A stretch of 29,839 bases of DNA. It comes from a virus. The stretch's first letter is position 1. The number at the start of each line of letters is the position of its first letter. Below are positions 6,803 to 14,150 of the stretch, in pieces. The position numbers and the translations under genes are program-made. The notes under the pieces were generated by a model. The model saw only the letters and a list, made by a program, of their open reading frames with translations. It was not told the DNA's origin and searched no databases. The stretch spans positions 1 through 29,839 of IMG/VR virus record IMGVR_UViG_3300031720_000015; one strand, 5' to 3'.

Positions 6803-8620
6803 CTAAAACTCGTAGGGCTCGACGCTGCGGATCGTGATCGTGTCGCCGGAGTTCGCGAGCTGCGCGTTGATGAGGGCGGTCAACTGCTGCGTTCCCACGG
6901 TGATGCTGGTGCCGCTCGTGCCGATGCGTTGTGCCGGGGTCCCGCTGTTATCCAGCGAGAGCCGGGCACTGTTCGCCTGGGCCGTCGCGCTCGCAGCGAT
7001 CGTCTCGCACTCCGCGATGAAGTCGCCCACCCAGATCGCATTCGTCGTGAGGCTACAGATGTTGGTGGGCGAAGGGCTCGAGCCGCTCGCGCCCTCGAGC
7101 TGCACGCTGATGGTCTTGGCGCCAGCAGTGCCCGACATATTGCCGTTGATGCGCACGCCAAAGCGGTGACCTTGCTGGGTGAGCTGCGCGGCATCCACCA
7201 CGTTGGTGAGCGTCGCCATCGTGGTGAGAGAGGTGCTGCCGGTGAGCGGATTGTTCGAGAAGCCGCTGGTGAGCGGTTGCTGGCCCCAGAGCGTGTTGAA
7301 CTGCCCGTCCCGGTTGAGCTCGTAGCAGCCAGAGTAGAGGAGCGTGTAGGGCGGCGTGCCGGCGAGCGTGTTCGGGCCAGAGGGGTTGTTGTTCCATGAG
7401 CTGTTGACGCGGCAGCGGATGTCGGTGGTAGCGTTGTGGGTGAGGGATGAGCTCACCGAGTCGGTACGCGACTTATCCACGATGTCGAAGCAGATCGGGT
7501 TCGTATCGCACGTCACATAGTTGGTGTGCCCGGTGCTGTTTTCCTGCATGAGGATCGCGGTCTGCGATTGGCCGTGAAAGTACGGACCAACGTTCGCCCC
7601 GTGGCCGGTGCCGGCGGAGCTGTCTTGATAGCCGAAGGTGAATGTGGTGCCCGAGATCATCGTGGCGCCGGTCGTGCCGCCCGATACATCGCCGCCATCC
7701 ATGAAGAAGCGCGACTGCTGAGCCTTGAGCGAAACGTCGTCGTTGATGAACCAGACATTCGCCGTGTACAGATCGGCAAACTGCTCGACTACGGCACCAA
7801 ACCAGCCCGAGGTTGACCACTTCTGGATCAGCAGGTCCTGGAGATAGAGGCTGCCGGCAATCGTGTAGAAGCCGAAGGTCGTGGTCGGCGCAGTGCAGCC
7901 GTCTCCAGGTCCACCACCGTCGACGATCGCTGTCGGAGTAAAGGGCCTCGTTCCGGCGGGTCCATAGACGCCGACGAGGTTCTGACTTTTGACCTTGAGC
8001 TGGCCGCCATTGCAGTAAGTGCCGGCGGCGAGCCGGATCTTCCACGTTCCGCCGAGGAGCGAGTTATCGGTGTACCAGGTGAGCGAGTCGAAGGAGTGCT
8101 GGATCGTAAGCATCGGATTGCCCGAGTCCAGCCCATCGTTGAGATCGCTCCCAGTCGTCGCGACGTAGAGCGTGTTGGTGTCGGAGGCGAGCGGCGTGAT
8201 GGCGAAGAGCGCCCCGGCGCGCTTGATGTATCCCGGGCCGTACTTGCGGATCGTCTGGAAGCCCGCGATGTTGCTGTTCGATCCGAAGACGCCACCGGGG
8301 AAGAAAATGCCGTTGGGATAGGTGGCGATGCAGTTGGCGATGGCCGTGGTGTTGTCGGTCACGCCGTTGTCGGGCACCGCGTGACAGTCGGTCTGCACAT
8401 TGCCGATCGCGAGCGCGCCCTGGATGTAGGCGAGGAGCTGTTGTGGCGTGATCTGGAAGCTCTGCGTCGTCGAGAGCGGCAGGAAGGACATCGGGATCGA
8501 TTCCTGCCCTGTCACTGGCCCCGGGTAGACCGGCAGCTGCGAGATCTTCTGTGCCGTTGCGGTGCTTACAAACGCGAGCGCCGCGAGAGCAATGAGTGCT
8601 TTTTTGAACATGCTGATCAT
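6803..8620 (-). CDS. Tailspike-like beta-helix protein with Sec signal peptide
   Basis: A 605-residue protein that starts MISMFKKALIALAALAF and has a predicted signal peptide cleaved after ATA-23. Residues about 25-66 (ISQLP...GQESIP...ITPQQLLAYI) look like a fibre attachment module also hinted at in the 15894-16463 protein. Then comes a pectate-lyase-like beta-helix start: DNGVTDNTTAIANCIATYPN followed by FFPGG, the counterpart of GDGVTDDT..I and the strand that opens phage tailspikes. LYVATTGSDLNDG and IRLAAGTY continue the helix. The C-terminal 150 residues form a separate beta domain. The mature protein has ten cysteines. A polysaccharide-degrading or binding role is inferred from the fold; no catalytic residues could be fixed. 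The ATG at 8620 overlaps the upstream stop as ATGA; the ATG at 8611 has a better-spaced AGGA. Confidence 0.82.
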   Translation of the reverse strand: MISMFKKALIALAALAFVSTATAQKISQLPVYPGPVTGQESIPMSFLPLSTTQSFQITPQQLLAYIQGALAIGNVQTDCHAVPDNGVTDNTTAIANCIATYPNGIFFPGGVFGSNSNIAGFQTIRKYGPGYIKRAGALFAITPLASDTNTLYVATTGSDLNDGLDSGNPMLTIQHSFDSLTWYTDNSLLGGTWKIRLAAGTYCNGGQLKVKSQNLVGVYGPAGTRPFTPTAIVDGGGPGDGCTAPTTTFGFYTIAGSLYLQDLLIQKWSTSGWFGAVVEQFADLYTANVWFINDDVSLKAQQSRFFMDGGDVSGGTTGATMISGTTFTFGYQDSSAGTGHGANVGPYFHGQSQTAILMQENSTGHTNYVTCDTNPICFDIVDKSRTDSVSSSLTHNATTDIRCRVNSSWNNNPSGPNTLAGTPPYTLLYSGCYELNRDGQFNTLWGQQPLTSGFSNNPLTGSTSLTTMATLTNVVDAAQLTQQGHRFGVRINGNMSGTAGAKTISVQLEGASGSSPSPTNICSLTTNAIWVGDFIAECETIAASATAQANSARLSLDNSGTPAQRIGTSGTSITVGTQQLTALINAQLANSGDTITIRSVEPYEF

Positions 8621-9120
8621 CCTTCCTGAATTCCGCCGCCGCTTTCGCCCGAGAGGATCTGGCCGCTTTCAGTAAACAGCGTGCCCAGCGGAATCACGGG
8701 CACGCCGGCACCCGAGGACACCGCGGCGCCGATCGCCACCGTGAAACTCACATCGTCCTCGGTCGTGAACTGCACCTGTCCGCTCGCCACGCGGTTCTGG
8801 AATGCCGATACCACGCAGCTCGCGCTCTTCACGTCCGGCACGGTGATCGCCGCGGCGGCGAGCGCGCCTTGCAGGATGTTGAGTGCCGGTGTGCGCCCGA
8901 GGAGCTGCGCGCCGGGGCTCTCGACGTTCTGCGTGTTGCCGAGGTAGGGAACGCCGAGGGTCGTGTCGTAGTACACCTCGCCAAGGAACGTGCGGCAGGC
9001 GCTCGCGACGTCCTGGGTGATCGCGTAAGGCGGTGCAGCCATCGCGATATTCCCCGAGGCATCCGCGGTCAGATCCCATGTGTCCACCGTCAGGTAGAGC
9101 GTGTTGAAGGGCGCACTCAA
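8617..9120 (-). CDS. Baseplate wedge protein, gp25/W-like (gp46-type)
   Basis: A 167-residue protein beginning TTG-AGT-GCG (MSAPFNTLYLTVDTWDLTAD). The pattern TWDLTADASGNIA, then YAITQDVASACRTFLGEVYYD and TTLGVPYLG is that of the small wedge protein found between spike and J genes in Mu-like and Pam3-like phages (gp25/W class). The last residues (SGQILSGESGGGIQEG) are flexible. The TTG start overlaps the spike stop as TTGA. No ATG lies near the conserved N-terminus, so the TTG start is well supported. Confidence 0.88.
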   Translation of the reverse strand: MSAPFNTLYLTVDTWDLTADASGNIAMAAPPYAITQDVASACRTFLGEVYYDTTLGVPYLGNTQNVESPGAQLLGRTPALNILQGALAAAAITVPDVKSASCVVSAFQNRVASGQVQFTTEDDVSFTVAIGAAVSSGAGVPVIPLGTLFTESGQILSGESGGGIQEG

Positions 9121-9770
9121 TTGGTGGGCCCTCCAGAAGTGCCGCCGCCCGTCTGAACGCCCGTGTGCTTGTGCGTCTCCCAGGTGATGCCGTCGAGGAC
9201 GATGCCGGCACTCGAGATCTGAAGCACCTTGCCGCCGCCGGTGAGTTTGATGACGGGCGCGGTGATGTCCACCTCTACCGGGCTGTCCACGACGATCTGA
9301 CCGTTGGCGAGCCACTGCAGGTAGGAGGTCGGCGCAGCGTTCAACATCCCGCCCACGTAGAGCCCGTCGGCATAGTTGAATATCCGGCTGCTCGCCGGTG
9401 GCCCGTGCTGCTGGCTCGCTATGACAGAGGAGAGATCGCGCGAGCCAAACACCATGAGCCCCAAGTCGCCGACCTGCGGGTCGAGGATGATGGCGTTGGC
9501 TCCACCCTGCACGCGCAGGTACGGGCGCCCGTAGAGCGTCACATGCGGGATGGCATTGCCGGCGCCGTCCACCTGGTCCACGAGCGGCAGCACGTCCACT
9601 TCTCCGACGGGCGCGAGGCCTCCGCCGTGCACCGCTTGCACCTTCACGAGAGTGGCGGTCTGCACGCGCAACAGACGCTGCAGGATGAGGAACTGAAGCG
9701 CCTGGTACTCGGTAGCCGCAGACGTCGGGCTTTGAAGGGGCGAGGCGACTTGCTCGGCGGGCGTACTCAT
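9117..9770 (-). CDS. Baseplate spike protein (gpV/Gp138-like)
   Basis: A 217-residue puncturing-device protein. Residues about 40-110 form an OB-like N-terminal domain of the Gp138 type (VKVQAVHGGGLAPVGEVDV ... DPQVGDLGLMVFG). A beta-helical stretch follows (VDSPVEVDITAPVIKLTGGG). The tip carries H200-K-H202 in ETHKHTGVQTGGGTSG, matching the HxH iron-binding apex of phage spikes such as P2 gpV. It sits at the distal end of the tail tube and pierces the outer membrane. The ATG at 9770 overlaps the preceding hub stop as ATGA; a longer in-frame extension upstream has no protein-like composition. Confidence 0.9.
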   Translation of the reverse strand: MSTPAEQVASPLQSPTSAATEYQALQFLILQRLLRVQTATLVKVQAVHGGGLAPVGEVDVLPLVDQVDGAGNAIPHVTLYGRPYLRVQGGANAIILDPQVGDLGLMVFGSRDLSSVIASQQHGPPASSRIFNYADGLYVGGMLNAAPTSYLQWLANGQIVVDSPVEVDITAPVIKLTGGGKVLQISSAGIVLDGITWETHKHTGVQTGGGTSGGPTN

Positions 9771-10660
9771 GCGCCCACCGTGGAAGCCGGAAACCGCATG
9801 CACTCGAGGTGCGAGAACCACCGCCCCTGCGGCTTGACGCTCTCCAAGGTGTGCTCGAACTTGTAGGGGAACCAGAGGCCGTTCGTGCCAGGCACGTCGG
9901 AGTTCTCGATCTGGACCGGGCTTCCGAGCTCGATCGCCGCATTCCACAGGCAGTCGAGTTCGATGCCGAACCGGGTGAGCGACACGTAGCCGACGAGCCC
10001 CGAGGTCGCCGACAGCACCACAGCGTTCTTGCCCTGCCGCGGCTGGTTCGATGGCGCGATGACGAGCGTCGACTTCGAATCGAAGTAGTAGTCGACCTTG
10101 GCGGCCGCGCACACCTCGCGGAACTGATCCATGAGCGTGCCCGAGAGGTAGGGCGTGTTGAGCTGGCCCGTGACACCGTTGTTCTCGAAGGCGTAGCCCA
10201 TCTGGCTCGCGAGCTGCTGACACAGCCCCGCCACGTCGGTCCCGCCAGAGAAGGATGACGGCGCGGCGGAGAGGATCTGCTGCCCCATCCCGGTCACGGC
10301 GTTGATGGTGAGCGCCACGTCGGGGAGTGATCGGTAGTCAGGCTGCGCTTCGGTGAACTGGCCCTCGAACACCTGCAGCCAGTTGCCGCTGTCGTTCGCC
10401 TCAAGGATGAGGATCGCGCGCGCGTTGATGTTGATCGGGTTGCCGTCCTGGCCGAAGAGCACGGTGGCGGCATTCATATCCACCTGCCGCATCCCGAAGA
10501 TCCGAAGCCCGCACTGGTTCGTGAAGTTGCCGGCGCCTGAGAGCACGGCCTCCATGCGGTAGTTCTCAAGCACGAGCGTGTTCGAGTCCGTGCCGGGGAA
10601 AGTGCCCTGCGGCAACACCAGGCTCGCGCGCAGGAGCCGCTTGACGAAGCTGCTGCTCAC
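9767..10660 (-). CDS. Baseplate hub protein
   Basis: A 297-residue protein between the plug and spike genes. Features are an early NTLVLENYRMEAVLSGAG stretch, ININARAILILEANDSGNWL, VFEGQFTEAQPDYRSLPDVA and a C-terminal EHTLESVKPQGRW. The F.G.I..A..DY...PDV pattern is shared with hub proteins of Pam3- and Mu-like tails, the ring to which the spike attaches. The GTG start overlaps the previous stop as GTGA. Family placement rests on pattern and position; the hub role is fairly sure. Confidence 0.78.
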   Translation of the reverse strand: MSSSFVKRLLRASLVLPQGTFPGTDSNTLVLENYRMEAVLSGAGNFTNQCGLRIFGMRQVDMNAATVLFGQDGNPININARAILILEANDSGNWLQVFEGQFTEAQPDYRSLPDVALTINAVTGMGQQILSAAPSSFSGGTDVAGLCQQLASQMGYAFENNGVTGQLNTPYLSGTLMDQFREVCAAAKVDYYFDSKSTLVIAPSNQPRQGKNAVVLSATSGLVGYVSLTRFGIELDCLWNAAIELGSPVQIENSDVPGTNGLWFPYKFEHTLESVKPQGRWFSHLECMRFPASTVGA

Positions 10661-11034
10661 GCGCTCACCAGCCCGGCCGCCTCGAGGTCAGCCGGCGAGA
10701 AGTAGAGCAGCTGCCAGCGCGTGCCGAGCCCCGCAGGCACCGGGTCAGCCGTAGGGACGTTCGGTCCGGCCTGCGTGTCGAGGAACAGAAGGTCACCCTC
10801 GAATCCGAGGTAATGACGCCCCGAGAGCATGAAAGGCGCCACCGTGTCCGGCAGTGCGCCATAGGCCCTCACCTCTCGGGCAGTGAAGATCGGTGTGTTG
10901 TTGGAAATCACATCGAGATAGAGGGCGGCGGCCGCACCGGCACCGAGCAGGTACAGCGCGAACTGCACCGCCTGCCCACCGAGCACGGCGGCGAAGGTCT
11001 GAGACGGCACGGCAGCGAGTGGTACGACCTGCAT
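10657..11034 (-). CDS. Baseplate plug protein, Pam3 gp18-like
   Basis: A 125-residue protein: QVVPLAAVPSQTFAAVLGGQ at the N-terminus, LYLDVISNNTPIFTAREV in the middle, then YLGFEGDLLFLDTQAG and GLGTRWQLLYF at the end. These are the landmarks of the cyanophage Pam3 baseplate plug gp18 family, a small beta-protein inside the baseplate. It starts with an ATG sharing one base with the upstream stop (TGATG). Confidence 0.88.
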   Translation of the reverse strand: MQVVPLAAVPSQTFAAVLGGQAVQFALYLLGAGAAAALYLDVISNNTPIFTAREVRAYGALPDTVAPFMLSGRHYLGFEGDLLFLDTQAGPNVPTADPVPAGLGTRWQLLYFSPADLEAAGLVSA

Positions 11035-11687
11035 CAGTAGAGCCCCGGGCTCTGCGAGGCGAGCGCCGCCTGACCGTCCTGGGTCTCCTGCGAGCTCGGC
11101 GTCTGCGGCTGCACGTTGCCGACGTTGCTGGTCGGCTGCGCGGCGTCCGACTGAGCGTTCGGGAGCTGCACGGCGGTCGTCGTGTACTGCGGCTGCACCT
11201 CGAGGATCTGCACGAAGTAGGCGTCGACCTCGGTGAGGAAGAAGGCGCCCTTGGCACCGCGGCGGATGACTTCGTAGCGCTCCAGGTTCACGTTGAGGTA
11301 CACACGCTCGGGCGTCGTCACGGTGTAGAGATCGAGCGAGGAGGCGAGGCTGTCGAGCTGCTGGAGGAACCCCGAGCGGTCGTCCTCGGTGCCTCCCTTG
11401 GAAAAGCGCAGCGTCACCTCGAAGGGGCGGATCACCTTGTTATAGGAGGCGAACGATCCCGCCTGTACCGGGAAGTTCGAGATGTCGTACTCCTGGCGGT
11501 TCGAGAACTCGAGCACGGAGTCGGGGAAGAGCACCTGGTTGCCCTGATCGTCGAACACGCCCCAGGCGGGCGGAGACTGTGCGGCCTGCCACAGGAGCCC
11601 GGAGATCGCCTCCGAGGCGATAAGCGTCACGACTGGCGTGGCAACGCTCGGCGGCAACTGCGGGATGCCGGGAATGGGAGGGATCAC
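11034..11687 (-). CDS. Distal tail/baseplate hub protein, Dit-like
   Basis: A 217-residue protein. The core (VLEFSNRQEYDISNFPVQAG, RPFEVTLRFSKGG, GFFLTEVDAYFVQILEVQP-like segment) has the appearance of a tube-initiator or Dit-like beta-sandwich that follows the tape measure in contractile tails. The C-terminal 40 residues are a Gln/Ser/Pro-rich linker (QPTSNVGNVQPQTPSSQETQ). The GTG start overlaps the tape measure stop as GTGA. Function is inferred from position and the beta-rich core. Confidence 0.72.
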   Translation of the reverse strand: MIPPIPGIPQLPPSVATPVVTLIASEAISGLLWQAAQSPPAWGVFDDQGNQVLFPDSVLEFSNRQEYDISNFPVQAGSFASYNKVIRPFEVTLRFSKGGTEDDRSGFLQQLDSLASSLDLYTVTTPERVYLNVNLERYEVIRRGAKGAFFLTEVDAYFVQILEVQPQYTTTAVQLPNAQSDAAQPTSNVGNVQPQTPSSQETQDGQAALASQSPGLY

Positions 11688-13063
11688 GACTGCCCCCCGT
11701 CAGCGTTCGACACGAGAAGCTTCCGCTGCAGCGCGCCGCCGATGCCAGTCGCGATTCCGTTGGCGTCCGTCGCGCGCGTGTTGATGTTGATCTCGTCGAT
11801 GTGCACCTGCGTGCTGGGGCCTGCGACCGCAGCGGCGGGAGTGCTGGTGCCTGCGGCAGCCGATTGCTGCGCGGCCGATCCGGGCCGCGGCGCGGTGGGC
11901 GTTGCGGGCGGTCGCTGAATGACGCCTACGCGGTGCTGGCCGGTCGGCGAGTGCCTGACGTCGATGTCGGACCCGGGCCCGATCCAGTCGAGGACCTTCT
12001 CGTTGATCTTGTCGAGAAGGCCGCCAGAAGGAAGAGCTGCGATCAGCTTGCCAAGCAGCACCCCACCACCGATTGCCGCAGCGAGCGGCGCCAGAAAAGC
12101 CGCAAGACCCGCAATGCCAGTGACGAGCGCTGAGCCGGCGCCCATCGCAAGCGTCAGCGCGCCGAGCGCGGCGATCAGCGTGCCGGTGGGCCCGAGCGCT
12201 GCCGCGAGCTCGCCGATCGCCTTCTCGACCGCCGCAAACCACGGCGGCGGGTTCTTGAAGAAGTTGAGGAGCGCATCGATCGCGTGGACGATCTTCGGCA
12301 GCAGGTCGTTGACGAGTTTCTGAAGCCACGAGACGGCCGACTCGAGGACCGGCGTCAGGCGGGAGAGGATCACCGAGGACTGAGCGGCGGTCGCGTTCTG
12401 AAGGCGCGTGATGTCCTGATCGAGCTTTACCTGCCCTTGGATCGTTTTCTCGGTGAGCGCCCGCTGATCGACCTGCGCCTTGCGCAGCGCCTCCTCGAGG
12501 CCCTTGCCGCCCTGCGCCACGGCCGATGCCACGCCGCCCGTGAAGCCGAAGGAGAGCGCCATCTGGTAGCGCTCGCCCTGGTTGAGGCCCGCGATCTTGG
12601 CCTGCCGCTCGATCGCACGCGCCGCATCGAGTGCGATGTCCTTGAAGTTGCGCGCGTGGCCGGCGGCATTGAGGTACGCGACACCGAAGCGCTGCAGCAT
12701 CGCGATCGAGTCGGCGACCTGGCCGCGGTAGCGCAGGTTGAAGACCGCGTTCTGAAGTCCCTCGATCGAGTCGGCGGCGTCCTGTACCTGGCCGCCGAAG
12801 AGCTGGCTCACTTCGCCAAGGCGTTTGATCTCCTGCCCGGTGAGCCCGAGGTTGCGCGACTGGAAGCCGACCTCGGCGAGCTGCGCGTGCAAGTCCTTGA
12901 AGTAGCCGACCACGTCCTCGATGCCGCGCACGGCAAGGAACATGCCGGCGAGGCGGCGCGTGAAGCCAGCGAGCTCCTCGGCCGAGCCCTTGACGCCCTT
13001 GCTGAACTCCTTGGAATCGAGCCCGAGCGTGACGACCAGACTGTCGATGACGCTACCGGCCAC
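11684..13063 (-). CDS. Tape measure protein
   Basis: A 459-residue protein that sets tail length and is ejected with the DNA. The N-terminus (VIDSLVVTLGLDSKEFSKGV) is the usual opening of short tape measure proteins. Helical, Gln/Ala-rich segments follow to about residue 260, then hydrophobic segments at about 285-345 (LIAALGALTLAMGAGSALVT and a second one) that may enter the host membrane. The C-terminus is a Pro/Ala linker plus VHIDEININTRATDANGIA. By the usual rule of about 1.5 A per residue the tail would be roughly 70 nm. It begins at GTG with GAGGAG about ten bases upstream and overlaps the end of the frameshifted chaperone by 11 bases. Confidence 0.9.
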   Translation of the reverse strand: MAGSVIDSLVVTLGLDSKEFSKGVKGSAEELAGFTRRLAGMFLAVRGIEDVVGYFKDLHAQLAEVGFQSRNLGLTGQEIKRLGEVSQLFGGQVQDAADSIEGLQNAVFNLRYRGQVADSIAMLQRFGVAYLNAAGHARNFKDIALDAARAIERQAKIAGLNQGERYQMALSFGFTGGVASAVAQGGKGLEEALRKAQVDQRALTEKTIQGQVKLDQDITRLQNATAAQSSVILSRLTPVLESAVSWLQKLVNDLLPKIVHAIDALLNFFKNPPPWFAAVEKAIGELAAALGPTGTLIAALGALTLAMGAGSALVTGIAGLAAFLAPLAAAIGGGVLLGKLIAALPSGGLLDKINEKVLDWIGPGSDIDVRHSPTGQHRVGVIQRPPATPTAPRPGSAAQQSAAAGTSTPAAAVAGPSTQVHIDEININTRATDANGIATGIGGALQRKLLVSNADGGQS

Positions 13064-13687
13064 GGTTGGCTCGCTCCTCGAGCACGCGGCGGTTGTAGGC
13101 GTCGACCATCACGATCTCGAGCGCGTCGTAGAGATCACGCACGCCGAGCGTGGTACTGAGTTCGCCGAGAGTGGCAGCGCCCGCCGAAACTACCGCGCCG
13201 ATCGCGGCCGGGACGTTCTGGTAGGCAAGGAGCCCGTCGGCACCGGCCGCGAAGGTGATGCCGAAGTCGATCGGCTTGCGGGAGAAAAAAAACCCGTGTG
13301 CAGCCTCAGCACCGCCATGCGCAGCTCGGTGACGGTGGAGATCTCCTCGATCTGGCACGCATCGCCCTGCATGATCGCCTGCGCTGCGTGGCGCGGGTCG
13401 TGTTGGTACTTGATGCACGCCCATGTGGCTTTGTCGATCTCCGGATCGTGCAGCGCCTTGAGGAGCGGCACGCCCACGCCCGCGAGCTGCGCGAGGCCCG
13501 CCATGCCGGCATCCTCGGTCGCACCCGTCGCCTCTTTCGGCAGCGAGATCCCCGAGGCCAGCACGAGCTCGGTGATGCGCCCGGCCCAGCGCTCGCCCTC
13601 CATCGCACTCATCTCGGTGATGACGAAGACCTTCCCCTTGTCGCGGCCTTCGTCCTCGATCGTGATGGTTTCGGTGCGTCGCCCCAT
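13053..13687 (-). CDS. Tail assembly chaperone, -1 frameshift fusion (gpGT-like)
   Basis: A 211-residue fusion predicted from a -1 shift at the T run: 134 residues of the short product, then FSRKPIDFGITFAAGADG and on to RRVLEERANRGR and a TAG at 13053. The extension has a protein-like composition (helices, DLYDALEIVMVDAYNRR), unlike the zero-frame tail. The layout matches lambda G/GT and many other long-tailed phages, where the two products in a fixed ratio bind the tape measure and bring tube subunits. No independent start with a good ribosome site was seen for the -1 part. A homopolymer sequencing error could mimic it, but the gene position makes a programmed shift much likelier. Confidence 0.82.
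13190..13687 (-). CDS. Tail assembly chaperone, short product (gpG-like)
   Basis: A 165-residue zero-frame product between tube and tape measure genes, the place of lambda gpG. The first 132 residues look like a real, mostly helical protein (ITIEDEGRDKGKVFVITEMS, QLAGVGVPLLKALHD). After a run of eight T the frame reads PASRSTSASPSRPVPTGS, a low-complexity tail that looks unselected. The real downstream sequence is in the -1 frame. See the fusion product entry. Confidence 0.82.
   Translation of the reverse strand: MGRRTETITIEDEGRDKGKVFVITEMSAMEGERWAGRITELVLASGISLPKEATGATEDAGMAGLAQLAGVGVPLLKALHDPEIDKATWACIKYQHDPRHAAQAIMQGDACQIEEISTVTELRMAVLRLHTGFFSPASRSTSASPSRPVPTGSLPTRTSRPRSAR
13285..13295 (-). 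promoter_or_regulatory. Programmed -1 frameshift site
   Basis: The minus strand reads ACG GGT TTT TTT TCT in the zero frame, i.e. GGG followed by eight T. This contains the perfect slippery heptamer T_TTT_TTT in the right phase for a -1 shift, after which the next codons are TTC TCC CGC AAG (F-S-R-K). A stimulatory stem downstream was not worked out. Confidence 0.82.
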
Positions 13688-13708
13688 TCATGTGACTCGT
13701 GCTGCTGC

Positions 13709-14143
13709 TCAGATCGGAGCCGCGGAAACCGACTGGAAGGTGATCTCGAACGTCTGCGGCTGCAGCACCTTCTTCCCCGGAGGCGCCGGCATGCCGCCCG
13801 TCAGGAAGCCGCCGACGAAGGTGAACACCTTGCCGATCGACGGGCAGATGATCGTCATGCTCGCCTGGTAGGCCTCGTGCGCTGCATCCATCGCCTGGCG
13901 CCACGCATCGAATACGGCGATCGACGGGGAGTCGGCTTGCAGCACGATCTTCTGCTTCACGGGATAAGGCGTGTAGCCGCCGGAGAGCGTGCCATCGACT
14001 CCCATGAGGGTCTCGTTTGGCACCACGTTCTCGGTGTCGAAGGCGTCGTCCGTGGCGAAGCCCTCGATCGGCACGGGCACCGGAAAGACGCCCGGGACGT
14101 TCAGGCTGAGCGATGAGTTGGCGCTGGTGATGGTGTTTGACAT
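13709..14143 (-). CDS. Tail tube protein (DUF3277-type)
   Basis: A 144-residue protein directly after the sheath gene. Landmarks of the DUF3277 family are PIEGFATDDAFDTENVVPNE, MGVDGTLSGGYTPYPVKQKI, DSPSIAVFDAWRQAMDAA and FLTGGMPAPPGKKVLQPQTF. It polymerises into the inner tube through which DNA passes. Length is normal for the family. It starts with ATG seven bases after the sheath stop, with TAGG about six bases upstream. Confidence 0.92.
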   Translation of the reverse strand: MSNTITSANSSLSLNVPGVFPVPVPIEGFATDDAFDTENVVPNETLMGVDGTLSGGYTPYPVKQKIVLQADSPSIAVFDAWRQAMDAAHEAYQASMTIICPSIGKVFTFVGGFLTGGMPAPPGKKVLQPQTFEITFQSVSAAPI

Positions 14144-14150
14144 GACTTAC

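Noticed and set aside
9771-10223. Long in-frame upstream extension of the spike protein
   Set aside because: Composition is Arg/His/Gly-rich and overlaps the hub gene; the ATG at 9770 with ATGA overlap is the clear start.
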